From assembly GCA_016705335.1 (NCBI GenBank), contig JADIYN010000032.1, positions 1 through 51,986 of the forward strand: a DNA stretch of 51,986 bases, written 5' to 3'. The notes under the pieces were generated by a model that searched no databases, was not told the DNA's origin, and saw nothing but the letters and a program-made list of their open reading frames with translations. Position numbers and translations under genes: made by a program. This document shows, in pieces, positions 19,479-29,587 of this stretch. The first letter of the stretch is position 1, and the number at the start of each line of letters is the position of its first letter. This DNA comes from Draconibacterium sp. GTDB lineage: Bacteria > Bacteroidota > Bacteroidia > Bacteroidales > Prolixibacteraceae.

Positions 19479-19581
19479 TGTTTTGTTAGTGTTGATTATT
19501 TTTCATTCATTCATTCATTCATTTTCGCATTCACGCATTTTTAACATTCTCGCATTCACGCATTCTTCTCATTCTTTCGGC

Positions 19582-19589
19582 TATCTTTG
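19582..19589 (+). promoter_or_regulatory. Candidate -7 box (TATCTTTG) of rhlE
   Basis: The octamer fits TAnnTTTG 19 bp before the ATG at 19608. It overlaps the earlier in-frame ATG at 19587 and so argues for the later start. Confidence 0.4.
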
Positions 19590-19607
19590 TACTCAAAATT
19601 ACCGTGC

Positions 19608-20847
19608 ATGAAATTCGAAGAGTATTCCATTTCGTTTGAGCTTAAAAAGAATCTTGAAAAACAAGGATTCAGGCGGCCAACTGACATACAGTTTAAAGCA
19701 ATTCCGCCCATTTTAAAAGGCGAAGACGTTTTGGCAATAGCACAAACCGGAACCGGAAAAACGGGAGCTTTTGCCATTCCCGTTATCCACAAAATTCAAA
19801 CTGCAAAAAAAACAAAGCGAACCAATAACATTCAATGTCTGATTATGGTTCCAACACACGAACTGGCTCAACAAATAACAGAGGTTTTTACAGCGCTTGC
19901 AAAAAATACTGGTGTTAAAACCATTGGAATTTTTGGTGGAGTTGATCAGGCGCCACAAATTGCAGCACTTGAAAACGGAATTGATATTTTAGTAGCCACA
20001 CCGGGTCGTATGTTCGATCTGGTTAGCCAGGGACATTTAAAATTGCATGCCATCGAAATATTAATCCTTGATGAAGCGGACCACATGCTCGATCTTGGTT
20101 TTATCAGGACATTAACGATTTGATGCGCCATCTGCCGGCAAAACGACAAACATTGTTTTTCTCGGCAACCATTAACCGAAAATTAAAAAACTGGCTTATT
20201 CACTTGTAAGCAAGCCTATCCGAATCCAGATTTCGCCAAAAAACCCTGTAGCCAAAAACATTGAACACTCAGTGGCTTTTGTTGAAATGGATGATAAACG
20301 GGCTTTTTTGGAAAGACTGATTGATGAAAACCCGGAAGCAAAAGTATTGGTGTTTGTTCGCACAAAAGTACGTGCCGAACGGGTAAAAAAAGCGATGGAA
20401 CGCGTTCAGATAATAAGCGATACAATCCACAGCGACAAGGAACAAAACGAGCGTACCGCAACAATGGACCGATTTAAAACCGGCGAAGTGAAACTACTCA
20501 TTGCCACCGATATCAGCGCGCGTGGTATTGATATTCCCAGTGTTGATTTTGTTGTGAATTACGACTTGCCTGAAGTTCCTGAAAACTACGTACACCGGGT
20601 TGGACGGACAGGCCGGGGCACAAAAAAAGGCCAGGCAGTTTCGTTTTGCAGCAGCGAAGAGAAAGATATTTTAGCCGAAATTGAAACCTTTCTCGACAAA
20701 GACATTATGGTAATGGATATCGACAAAAATGCCTACCGCGAAACGCTCGATTTTACAAAAGACACCGATAACAACTGGAAAAAGCTGATTCGCGAAAACG
20801 AAAAAGAACAGAAGGAGTATTGGGCTAAGAAGAGGAGGAAAAAGTAA
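19608..20847 (+). CDS. rhlE: DEAD-box RNA helicase, RhlE type (frameshifted)
   Basis: ATP-dependent RNA helicase for ribosome assembly or cold adaptation. All core motifs are seen in order: Q motif (FRRPTDIQ), Walker A AQTGTGKT, PTHELAQQ (Ia), TPGR, LDEAD (motif II), FFSATI (III), VFVRTKVRAERV (IV), ATDISARGID (V) and HRVGRTGRG (VI). Two single-base losses (about 20,104 and 20,182) split it between motifs II and IV; repaired, it is about 413 aa. The C-terminus is a short lysine-rich tail (NWKKLIRENEKEQKEYWAKK). A diverged copy of this tail exists at 21,557-21,757 beyond the ORF6N gene. Confidence 0.9.
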
Positions 20848-20914
20848 AGTATTGAGAGTGAACCAGAGATCACAATTTGTGATCCTATAAAATGGCATTT
20901 TCTTTTTGTTTCAG

Positions 20915-21490
20915 CTAATTATCGTGTTCAGTTTTGCGAAACCCGATTGGCTTTCTGGGAGTTTCAACTGAGTTTTTATTTGCCTGCAATTCAGCCAACG
21001 TCAGACTGATAAGTTCAAGTTGCATTTGTGTATCTTCGTTAATGTCGTTATAGTCTGAAAATACCTCTTCGATATATTCTTTTAAAGCCTTTATTTCTTT
21101 CTGAAGTTCTGTTACACGATCAGTTGGCGGGGTCAAAATCAATTTGCGTACAGCAACAAACGCTCTCATGATACTACGATTTATTCCGATTGCTGTTTTT
21201 GAATTAAGTACACTGCTTAGCATTGAAACGCCTAATTCAGTAAATGCAAATGGAAGGTATTTTATGTTACTCCCCTGGCCTTTGTTCAAGATGCCAATTT
21301 GGCATCTTGAAAGTTCCTCTCTTGTAACTTCAAACATAAAATCATCACCTTCAAAACGTTCAATATTTCTTCTTACCGAACGTTTTAACTGAGCTGTTTC
21401 AACTCCGTACCTTTCAGCCAGCTCAAATTCCAGCATCACTTTATGTCCTCTGATTTCGAAAATTTTGCTTTGAACGCATGTTAGTTCCAT
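20915..21490 (-). CDS. ORF6N domain protein
   Basis: A 191-aa cytoplasmic protein. The N-terminal ORF6N domain (residues about 8-95: IFEIRGHKVMLEFELAERYG, KRSVRRNIERF, FAFTELGVSML) is a DNA-binding-like module first known from phages and large DNA viruses and often found in mobile regions of Bacteroidota. A helical C-terminal part (VTELQKEIKALKEYIEEVF) is probably coiled coil. It is unlinked to phage genes here, and it lies between rhlE and a relic of the rhlE tail. Its role is unknown; regulation of nearby DNA is a guess from the domain. Confidence 0.85.
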   Translation of the reverse strand: MELTCVQSKIFEIRGHKVMLEFELAERYGVETAQLKRSVRRNIERFEGDDFMFEVTREELSRCQIGILNKGQGSNIKYLPFAFTELGVSMLSSVLNSKTAIGINRSIMRAFVAVRKLILTPPTDRVTELQKEIKALKEYIEEVFSDYNDINEDTQMQLELISLTLAELQANKNSVETPRKPIGFRKTEHDN

Positions 21491-21556
21491 TATTTTTTTG
21501 GTTTTGATACAATATTATTATTTTTTTGAATCAAAATCCATTTCGTTTTGAAGCTC

Positions 21557-21757
21557 CCCGAAAATTGATATTCTATCCGAAATTGAATTCTTTCCCGAAA
21601 AGGAAATTACTGTAATGGATATCGATAAAAATGTCTGCCGCGAAACCCTCGATTTTACAAAAGACACCGATAACAACTGGAAAAAACTGATTCGAGAAAA
21701 CGAAAAGGAACGGAAGGAATATTTGGCGAATAAGAAGAAGAAAAGGAAAAGTAAAGC
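21557..21757 (+). pseudogene. Relic of an rhlE 3' end
   Basis: About 200 bp are plainly related to the last part of rhlE (20,655-20,845). The same words are kept (GTAATGGATATCGA, GATTTTACAAAAGACACCGA, AACTGGAAAAA), and the translation VMDIDKNVCRETLDFTKDT continues to NWKKLIRENEKERKEYLANK. It has no helicase core and no start. It is a remnant of a duplicated or recombined rhlE, with the ORF6N gene between the two copies. By eye the two copies are roughly 80-90 % alike, so the event is not recent. Confidence 0.75.
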
Positions 21758-21901
21758 TGACTCAAGTTTTGAGTTTTTATTTAAAGGTTCCGTGCTGAAA
21801 TTTAGTGGGTTATTTCGTATTTTTGAAGCTGGTAAAGTTTGGTATAAGAATAGAAGCCGACTGCGTTGCACTTTTATGTCAAGTTACAAGAAAGCTGAAA
21901 C

Positions 21902-21913
21902 GGGCTAAAGCCC
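21902..21913. repeat. REP-like palindrome GGGCTAAAGCCC
   Basis: A short palindrome in the context GAAACGGGCTAAAGCCCTTG, a type of intergenic repeat often seen in Bacteroidota. It lies in the non-coding 21,758-21,963 stretch, where I see no gene. Confidence 0.5.
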
Positions 21914-21963
21914 TTGAAAAAACTACTATTTCGGCTATTTTTCTTATACATTGTTAGGTAGCG

Positions 21964-23028
21964 TTATTCTATTTTTCTAATTATATAATTGTCTGCTTTT
22001 GTAATATAAGCAATTTCTTTAGTGTCCTTATTCATCATTATTATTCGACCATAAATTTCGCAAATCAATTCGTTTTGATTTATTATCGAGACCTGTCCAA
22101 TTCCCCAAAACATCCAAGGAACTTCGAATGCATAATTTTCTTTTACTTCATTTTCATCTCTAATAGTCAATCCTTCTATTGCCCAACCTCCAGTAGATGC
22201 TTTCCAGTCTCTATTTGTAGTATCTCTGAAATCTGATTTCACCCAATTATATTTTTCATATAAACTTGGATAAAAAACTTTCTCTTTAGTTTCAATAAAA
22301 GAGTCTTCTAACAGTAATGTATCATTGTTATAGTTCACTAAATACAAATCAATTGTCGAATCTTTAGAATCTTCAATTAGCAAGGGGTGTAAGTATTCAT
22401 AATTTTCTGGAATTTTATAAACTAATTCTTGTTTGAAATCATTGGATATTTTTCCTTTATAAATATTTCTTCCTTGTTTAAGGTAGAGTTCAAATCTGTA
22501 ATCCTTATCAAGTAAAGACTGGTTTATTTTCAAGTCTGAAAAGAAGTTGTATTTACTAACATTCAAGTAAATCAAAATCATTGCGGTGTAAGTAATTACA
22601 TTTAAGATTAATGATAATCTCCAAGAACGTTTCCAACTTTTATCTCCTTTGCAGAATATCCAGTTATAAAAAGGTAATTCAATAATCACGGTCAAGATAT
22701 AAAGGATAAATAGACTGGCAATCCATGCTATGAATACACCTTTAAGTTGAAATACTGAATCAATTATGAATTCTTGAAATACGAGTATTAGTCCATTTCC
22801 AATAAGCCAAGAAACATAATTTCCTCCAATCATTATTAAAATAGACCGAAGCCACTTTGTCTTAAAAATCATTGAAACTGCAAATCCCTCAATCAGTCCT
22901 ATTAATAAATTACCAAACATTAATTGAAATATTGGCATCCACATTAATGCAGTTCCAGCATTTGCAAGAATTGTTTGCGGTATTAAAATTATTGTCAGTA
23001 TTAGGATTATTTTATTTGCATTTTTCAT
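21964..23028 (-). CDS. Membrane protein of unknown function in a cassette-like setting
   Basis: I do not recognise a family. From the ATG at 23028 (MKNANKIILILTIILI; an upstream ATG at 23106 would add 26 residues but has no signal-like start) it has five or so hydrophobic helices in the first 165 residues. A soluble part of about 190 residues follows, rich in aspartate, asparagine and tyrosine, with WKASTGGWAIEGLTI. Codon use is more AT-rich than in its neighbours, and the frame is intact. Both ends carry GTTAGGnAGC-like sequences in opposite orientation (21,951-21,966 and 23,061-23,076), plus a hairpin, which suggests it arrived as a unit. Confidence 0.6.
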   Translation of the reverse strand: MKNANKIILILTIILIPQTILANAGTALMWMPIFQLMFGNLLIGLIEGFAVSMIFKTKWLRSILIMIGGNYVSWLIGNGLILVFQEFIIDSVFQLKGVFIAWIASLFILYILTVIIELPFYNWIFCKGDKSWKRSWRLSLILNVITYTAMILIYLNVSKYNFFSDLKINQSLLDKDYRFELYLKQGRNIYKGKISNDFKQELVYKIPENYEYLHPLLIEDSKDSTIDLYLVNYNNDTLLLEDSFIETKEKVFYPSLYEKYNWVKSDFRDTTNRDWKASTGGWAIEGLTIRDENEVKENYAFEVPWMFWGIGQVSIINQNELICEIYGRIIMMNKDTKEIAYITKADNYIIRKIE

Positions 23029-23060
23029 TGTCAATTGTTCAGTGTGTCTCTTGGTTTTAA

Positions 23061-23096
23061 TGCTGCCTAACGTCTGTAAACCCGCCAATTGCGGGT
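23061..23096. repeat. CCTAACG motif with CCCGC hairpin flanking the cassette-like gene
   Basis: GCTGCCTAACGTC is followed by an ACCCGC-CAATT-GCGGGT stem-loop (23,080-23,096). The matching inverted motif TTGTTAGGTAGCG lies at 21,951-21,963, at the other end of the gene. No further copies occur in the window. Confidence 0.5.
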
Positions 23097-23311
23097 ATTT
23101 CGGCATTAGCAGATTGCATTAATGGTTTGATTAATAACGTTTTTCGTGAAACGGGGTTTTTTGTGTCGGAAAATTTTGTGCATCATGTTTGGTTTAAATT
23201 GATTGTGATTTCAAAATTAAAAATTATTTGAAATTGAGGTTGTTAATTGTAAACAATTCTATATGATTATTCACTGCGCAATTCAAAGTCAAGCGCAGAA
23301 TGAATGAAAAA

Positions 23312-23983
23312 CTAAAGCCTTTGCATCCTGATATTCCTGATTTCGCTAGTTGTATTCCACGAACAAATTCCAAATGGTTTTGAAAGATATACTTCAGGAC
23401 GAACATATAATTCGTGACCTGTATAAGTAAAATCAATCAGTTTTTCATCGTCAACCCAGGCTGTAATTTTTTCAGGAGTTACCCGGAGTTTAATTTTATA
23501 CCAGACATTCTTTTCAAATTGCTTGAGTATTTTGGTGTTGTTGTCTGATGCATCTTTCCCATCGATACAACTCAAACCAACAACCGGGCCGCCCCACCCT
23601 CCTACAATCAGGCTGCAAAATTCGTCATTAACGGGGAAAGTCATTCCGCAAAAAAAATCGTTGCCCGAAGTTTTTTGGGCTTCCACCGTAACTTCATAAT
23701 TAACTTTGGGAAATTCCTTTTGCCAGGTAATTCCTGTACAGCCATCACCATAATTCAGGATTATTTTCCCATCAGAAATAAGTACCGGACCCTGAGTTCC
23801 AAATTCGGTAATTTTCCATCCTTCAAGTGTTTTACCATCGAAAAGAGAATTTTTATCAATGCTTATTTCTTCTGATAATTTTTCTATTGCCTGCGTTTCC
23901 TTTGGATTTTTGTTTCCCGAACAGCCAACAAAAACAGTAAGAATCAGCAAACAGATTAGATTTTGATTTTTGGCAATCTTCAT
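23312..23983 (-). CDS. DUF1080 (3-keto-disaccharide hydrolase family) lipoprotein
   Basis: A 223-aa lipoprotein: the signal LICLLILTVFVGCSG holds the lipobox cysteine. The DUF1080 fold, a concanavalin-like beta sandwich, is shown by SLFDGKTLEGWKI, ISDGKIILNYGDG, WQKEFPKVNYEVTVEA, GLSCIDGKDAS and the closing FGICSWNTTSEIRNIRMQRL. Family members bind or hydrolyse sugars, and many are of unproved function. The gene stands alone; no sugar-use genes are next to it. Confidence 0.85.
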   Translation of the reverse strand: MKIAKNQNLICLLILTVFVGCSGNKNPKETQAIEKLSEEISIDKNSLFDGKTLEGWKITEFGTQGPVLISDGKIILNYGDGCTGITWQKEFPKVNYEVTVEAQKTSGNDFFCGMTFPVNDEFCSLIVGGWGGPVVGLSCIDGKDASDNNTKILKQFEKNVWYKIKLRVTPEKITAWVDDEKLIDFTYTGHELYVRPEVYLSKPFGICSWNTTSEIRNIRMQRL

Positions 23984-24067
23984 GATTTCAATTTTTCTTT
24001 AAAATTAGAAATAAAAAAGTTTGCCTGCGTAGTTTTCAATCTACAGAATCTATAACGACAGTAACTT

Positions 24068-25393
24068 TTATTCAATAAAATTGTAACCCAAACCATTTAC
24101 TGTTTCTTTCACTTTGGCAAGATTAATTTTTGTCCCCGAAATTTTTACTGTATTACTTTTATTATCAGCAACAACATTTGTAATCCCTGCTAATGCTTCC
24201 AAATTACGTTTCACGTTTGCTTCGCAGTGAGAGCAAGTCATTCCTGCTACATTTACAGTGATTCCTTCAATTTTATCCATTCTGTTTTTCTTTTTAAATA
24301 TTGAAAAAAAAATATCCCCGGCAATCGAAAAAATAAGCAACAAAGCAGAACCCAGTTGTAACCAACCCGGTAACATTTCATGTTCAGAACCATCGCCATG
24401 AATGTGCATCACTTTGCTTAAAATCCATTCCGCCGGAATCAGCCAGTTGGTAAGTAAGCCAAAAACAATAGCGCCAATAACTATAGTTGACAAATAAATG
24501 GTAAGCGATTTTCGTCCCATAGTTTTTCCCAGAACTGTCATTGTAGCAACATTTGTCGCGGGTCCCGCCATTAAAAAAACAAGCGCTGCACCGGGTGAAA
24601 CTCCTTTCATAAGCAAAACTGCAGCAATTGGAGATTGAACCTGTTGCACAAACATAAATAGGTACTGAGGCGGCCAAAACAACCAAAATCTCCAACAAGC
24701 CAAGCCCTTTAAACGAGCTGAAAAATCATCAGGCAAGGCAACTGAAATTAATGCGGCCACCAAAAAACCAAGAATTAACCATTTTGCAATATCCTGGAGT
24801 AATTCAACAAAAGCATAATCAGCGGCCCTGACTAAGGAATGTCTGTTGTCTTCCACTTTTGGTTCGTTGCATCCGCATGAATCGTCGTTACAGGATTTAT
24901 CGGTTTTACTTAAAACCGCGGCATCAATTTTAAAATTGGCAAATGGAGAAGTTTTAACAACTGGTTTTTCTTTAATTAACCAATTTGTTAAAGCGCCGCC
25001 AACAACACCTGTAACAAATGCCACAATTGGGCGCAGCACTGCAAAAGGCCAGCCCAGCATTGAATATGTTGCAAAAATTGAATCGACACCTGTTTGCGGC
25101 GTTGAAATTAAAAAAGAGTTGGTAGCTCCTTTTGACGCTCCGTTTTTAAAAAAAGAAATTCCTGTTGGGATAACTCCGCACGAACATAGTGGCATTGGAA
25201 CACCAAGTAAAGATGCGTTTACCGAGGATTTAAAATTGGATTTTCCCAGGTATTTATCGATGTGTTTTTGTGGGAAATATACTTTCAGCAATCCGGCAAA
25301 AATCAATCCCAGCAAAAGCCACGGTGCCATTTCGAGAAGCAGGAACCAGAGTTCGTTAAAATATTGGTCAATATAGTAAAACATATTAGTCAT
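24068..25393 (-). CDS. SO_0444-type Cu/Zn efflux permease with C-terminal HMA domain (locally frameshifted)
   Basis: A 441-aa permease of the DUF318/ArsP-like superfamily. Typical motifs are PLCSCGVIPTGISFFKNGAS, STPQTGVDSI and FLMAGPATNVATMTVLGK, with about ten membrane segments in two blocks and a CGCNEP-type metal-binding loop between them (DKSCNDDSCGCNEP). The last 65 residues are a heavy-metal-associated domain with GMTCSHCEANV, so metal is delivered to the pore by the same chain. At about 24,640-24,720 the frame departs and returns (GLACWRFWLFWPPQYLFMFVQQV replaces a normal GLLEILVVLAASVPIYVCATGS), which means two compensating slips. It exports copper or zinc (family knowledge). Confidence 0.85.
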   Translation of the reverse strand: MTNMFYYIDQYFNELWFLLLEMAPWLLLGLIFAGLLKVYFPQKHIDKYLGKSNFKSSVNASLLGVPMPLCSCGVIPTGISFFKNGASKGATNSFLISTPQTGVDSIFATYSMLGWPFAVLRPIVAFVTGVVGGALTNWLIKEKPVVKTSPFANFKIDAAVLSKTDKSCNDDSCGCNEPKVEDNRHSLVRAADYAFVELLQDIAKWLILGFLVAALISVALPDDFSARLKGLACWRFWLFWPPQYLFMFVQQVQSPIAAVLLMKGVSPGAALVFLMAGPATNVATMTVLGKTMGRKSLTIYLSTIVIGAIVFGLLTNWLIPAEWILSKVMHIHGDGSEHEMLPGWLQLGSALLLIFSIAGDIFFSIFKKKNRMDKIEGITVNVAGMTCSHCEANVKRNLEALAGITNVVADNKSNTVKISGTKINLAKVKETVNGLGYNFIE

Positions 25394-25569
25394 TTATTTA
25401 AAGAAACAATCTTTGAAGTCCGATGTTTTGAGAAGGCGAATTTAAGATGAAAAACAAAGAACACAAACGTCAAACTTTTGATTGTTATAAACAAGCAAAG
25501 TTGTCAGTTTGTGTTCTTCAATAAAACCGGTAAATTTCCGCTGGTTTCTTTAAAAAAATTGAAATTGTA

Positions 25570-28500
25570 TTATTTCTTTTTAATCATCTGTGAATCTCTG
25601 AATTGACCAAAAAGATTATCAATTTTCCCAATTTTTAACTCGTTGCCAGTTAAAATAGTTGACGGACGGATACGGATTCCTCCTTCAATATCGACACCAT
25701 AATTGCTTTTGTATATCTTACCTCCAATATTGGTTTCTATTGAAACTGTTGCATTTACTTTGTCGGCAACTGTTAGAATATCCATTCCTGAAAGGCCCGG
25801 TTTTATATTTAAGTTCAACTCTTTACCAACAGCAATTGGAATTTTGTCAATTACAATTTTCATATTGTCCTTTCCTACTCCCAATTTATTGTTGATTTCA
25901 AGCTTAACCGTTTTGTTTTCGTTGCAGAACATTTTTACCACCGACGATGAAGTACCCAGGTCTCTGGATTCAATACTACTGGTTTCAGAAGTTTTTATAC
26001 CGGATTGCAACCTGAACTCGTTTAACTTACTTTTTATGGCATAAACCATTTGCCCATTGTTCAAACCACGCAACTGATGTTTAAAATTTCTGCCAATAGA
26101 AGTTGAAGTTACCATGTCTTTAAATCCGGAAGCGGCTGAAGGTGAAAGTCTGTCCATAAGTACACTGTCGTTGATTGCCTGTGTAAGAGTGCGGTCCTTC
26201 AAGTTTTCTACAATAACTTTATCTGTTATGGTTCGATTAAACTTCGCTGCAAATTTTTTGTCCTCCAGCATTACACCTAAAGTTAGGTTAGGAGCCAGAA
26301 CCCTTTCATCAAGACCCGGCATTATACTATCGAACCGAGAATTTGTTTTTTCTGTTCGCAGGTACATTTCCGAGGCAAGAATCCCGTTCGGTTTAGGCAC
26401 TACAATTGCGGAGCTAACTTTTCCAGGTTTAATTACTGAACTTGTAGCTTTTATTTTGATTGCATTCGAAACAACCTTTTTTGCCCCAAAACCTTTTACC
26501 GAAACAAACTTATTATCAATTGATTTATTTTGTTGTAACCTATTGATGCTATCCTGCCCAAAAGCATCCAAATCATTTCCATTTTCATCCACCAAACTCA
26601 CTGTTTCTGTGTCGGAACCCAGAATTATAACGGTTCCGGCAAGGAGTAAAAGAATGGCATCCCAAATGGGTGTCCTCGGTCGTTCACCTGTCACAGAGTA
26701 TGGCATATAATGAAATCTTCCGCCACTCCATTCGCCTCCACTGTACATATTCCCGCCATCATAAGAAAAAGTATTACTATCGGGATTCACAAAAAGTGTC
26801 CTTGTAATATTTGTTGCCGGACTGGCTGGATTACTTGAAAAATTTGGATCTAAAATAGTGATCTTCCGGGTTTTGTACTGCTATCCCAGGCAATTGGCAG
26901 AATACAGTGGGGTTTGCCGCTGAAATCATAGTTTTGCGCAATACAAATCACCGGATCGCAACCACGGTTAAATTCATTTCGTGTTTCATTAAAAACATCA
27001 ACCGGATCATGCGTATTACCGGAAAGGAATTCACCCACAAACCACCAAATTGCTGAAGCACCAACTTGATACTGATGCTTTATATTAAATTCGTTTACAA
27101 CTGTGTTCCAATTATTAAATCTGTCAATTGGTAAACTAAAGAGACTGCGGTGTTTGTAGGAATAAATGGCCTCAACCGACATTCCAAAACAGTTGCCGCC
27201 AGCTGCAATCCCTTTGGCAACAAGTTCGTAAAATGCTTTTTCCAACCAGTCGGTAAGGTCCCACCACTCACTTTCACTGTCAACATCTCGAAAAGCGGCA
27301 GCATATTTTGCATACGAAATAGAACTTGTTCCCTTGTTTTTAACACCCCACCATTTTTGGGAAGTAGTGAGCAGATTTGGATTAACCTGTGGTTTTACCG
27401 ACCAGGTTATGCTGTTTAAACCCTGAAAAGATCCGGTATTATAAATACCATTATTCTCTGCCATACCCCATGCATTTGCCATGTTAAGGTCTTTGTGATA
27501 TGTTCCCAAATGATCGTCATCACCGGGATCACTTTCCCATACATCCACGGTAAACCTGATATTTCGGTTAGGACTGTTTGGAACAATGGTTGTTCCTAAT
27601 GTTGCGTTTATATCCACAATGTTTTTCCCATCATAATCGCCGGAACTGGGAAACCTTTTATTCAGGATTTCAGCCCCATTATCTTTGATATATGCCCTCA
27701 AATAAAGGTCGTTTTGACCCATGAAAGCACCTTCACTTTCTTTGGAATTAATCCGCCCAAAAGATTTTAAATGCTGGCAAACATACATGTTGTTGTAGTT
27801 CCCAAACCAAAGAATGCTCCCATTTTTAAATGTATTAAAACGTGATCCACCAGTTCCTCCCGGAATATTTCCTTCGTCGGAAGTTGGAAACCCCATTTGC
27901 CCAAGCGGACCATTAAGTTCTTTGTATTTCCGGCGTATATCACCATGAACTTCAAAAGCTCCGGTTGCACCGCTCCAATAAATTGTACAACTTTCGAAAT
28001 CGTTAAATTTCCCAATAACGGATGCCCCATTTTTAATATCCGATTCATTGGTAACCGGGTAACCCCAATTATTTACACCGCCCAATGCAAGAAATTTTGC
28101 AAGAATAGCGCCGTGAACTTCAAATGCACTAGGAGAGCCATTTTTATAATACATTCTGGCTCCCTGGAATATCTGCTCTTTGCCATTGTTGACAGCATTT
28201 GCGACTGAAACCGGCCAACCTATAAAAGAAGATTCACCGAATTGCTCGTAATTAATATATAGTTGACCAGTTACCGGAAAAGTACCTGTTGACGGGCTCC
28301 AGTATAATCCTCCTTTACTGAAAATATTCTTCCTGCCTCCAGTTTTTGCCGTATTTGTTTCATCGCTGACAAGATACCCAAGTTCGGCTTTGTTTGTCAT
28401 GTTTTTATAATACTGAAAAATAGCGCCATGCAATTCGAAAGCCGCGCCAACACTTTCGTTGTACATAATCAGACCTGAAGCAAACGGTTGGACATATGCA

Positions 28501-29240
28501 CCTGCCTGGTTGTCGTAATTAAACTTTCCGAGCATATTTCCAAGGTTGAGTGTCTTTTTGATTGCTTCATGTTTATAACTCAGAAACCATTCAGGATGGC
28601 TTCGGCGTTCATCCAGTTGCGATTCAAGTTCTGTTGGCAATTCATTATTATACCATTGAACGGCAGCCATTTGGCCATCAAAATGGTTTCTTGCCCGATC
28701 AGTCCAGGTGCCTATAAATAATTGATCTCCTGCTGATTTTAAAATCGTTCCAAACGGAAACGCATGAACCGAAATGATCATCCCATCAATAAATACCGCG
28801 AGTGTATCCGTATCATACATCAAATCAGCGGTGTACCAATTGTTTGTTTTTAACTCTTTAAAATATTCAGTACTTGTTCCGCTCCATCCATGTTCTTTGG
28901 GTGAAACAGTAGTCACCACTTTAAAATTGTTTGCGTTTCCAGCTTTGTCAAGAAACATGGAAAAAGGCAAACAACTAGATTCAACAAGATTTTGTCTGCC
29001 TGTTACATTCGAATCAATTTTGAAAACAACCCTAAGACAAAATCTGTTTGTCTTGATACTTGCCGGATTTAAGGTTACTTCAACATTTCCCTTTGCTCCA
29101 AAATCCAGAGCCTTTGGAAAATCTCCTGAAAAAATAGTACCCGGCCCGCTAACTACCTTGCAGTTTGTTACTGTTGCAGGCATAGTGCCATCGGGGTTTG
29201 AAACCGAAACACCATTTAAAACATAATCAATGATTTTCAT
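25570..29240 (-). CDS. Giant LamG / LGFP-repeat protein with a cysteine-peptidase-like segment (frameshifted)
   Basis: About 1,220 aa once one lost A at about 26,862 is repaired (796-aa and 406-aa open parts join as STKTRKITILDPNFSS). Order: a LamG/concanavalin-like domain (residues 1-220, ending FDGQMAAVQWYNNEL), then four to five LGFP-type repeats (about 230-500; LGYLVSDE, IGWPVSVAN, WGYPVTNES, MGFPTSDE, each followed by GAFEVHG-type words). Next is a beta-rich block, then a segment with GGNCFGMS (Cys about 683) and GKPHCILPIAWD (His about 778), which looks like a papain-fold catalytic pair. The C-terminal 400 residues are unknown, with one hydrophobic stretch (AILLLLAGTVIILG). There is no signal peptide. 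LGFP repeats are best known from actinobacterial cell-wall proteins. The function is unknown. Confidence 0.7.
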
Positions 29241-29587
29241 AATAAGATTAAATTAAATTAAACATTGTTTTTATTTATACTTTCTAAATTCCCTGCTTAT
29301 AGGGTTTTTAAAATGTAAATTCAACTTTGCTTTTACTCTAGGTTTTATCAAACTTTAATTATGAAATTAACAACTACGGAATGATTATCAGGTGGTATTT
29401 AGCGTCCACTCATAAATAATTTTTCGTTGTACTCAACAAGTTACAATTAATAACTTAAATCCAAATAACAAAAAAGGATTTTTAACTATTTTATTCTCAA
29501 ATAATAGTCGGATATAAATATCAATTTGGAAAATGCAATTTTAAACTGAATATTAAGGGATCAATTATTTTCTGAAATGCCGTTTTA
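29241..29587. other. 347-bp AT-rich intergenic region
   Basis: It lies between the end of nfeD and the start of the LGFP protein gene, so it must hold the promoter of the latter. I see no ORF, RNA gene, repeat or convincing terminator in it. Confidence 0.5.

Noticed and set aside
20272..20847. A separate helicase C-terminal gene
   Set aside because: It joins rhlE motif III to motifs IV-VI once two single bases are restored.
21951..23096. Integron attC sites around the membrane protein gene
   Set aside because: Only one gene and one pair of short motifs; no R/L box structure that I can define, no integrase and no array of cassettes.
26114..26710. 198-aa plus-strand reading frame
   Set aside because: It lies fully antisense to the LGFP protein gene, with no ribosome site or known motifs; a shadow frame. 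The same applies to 24,846-25,376 and 28,774-29,226.
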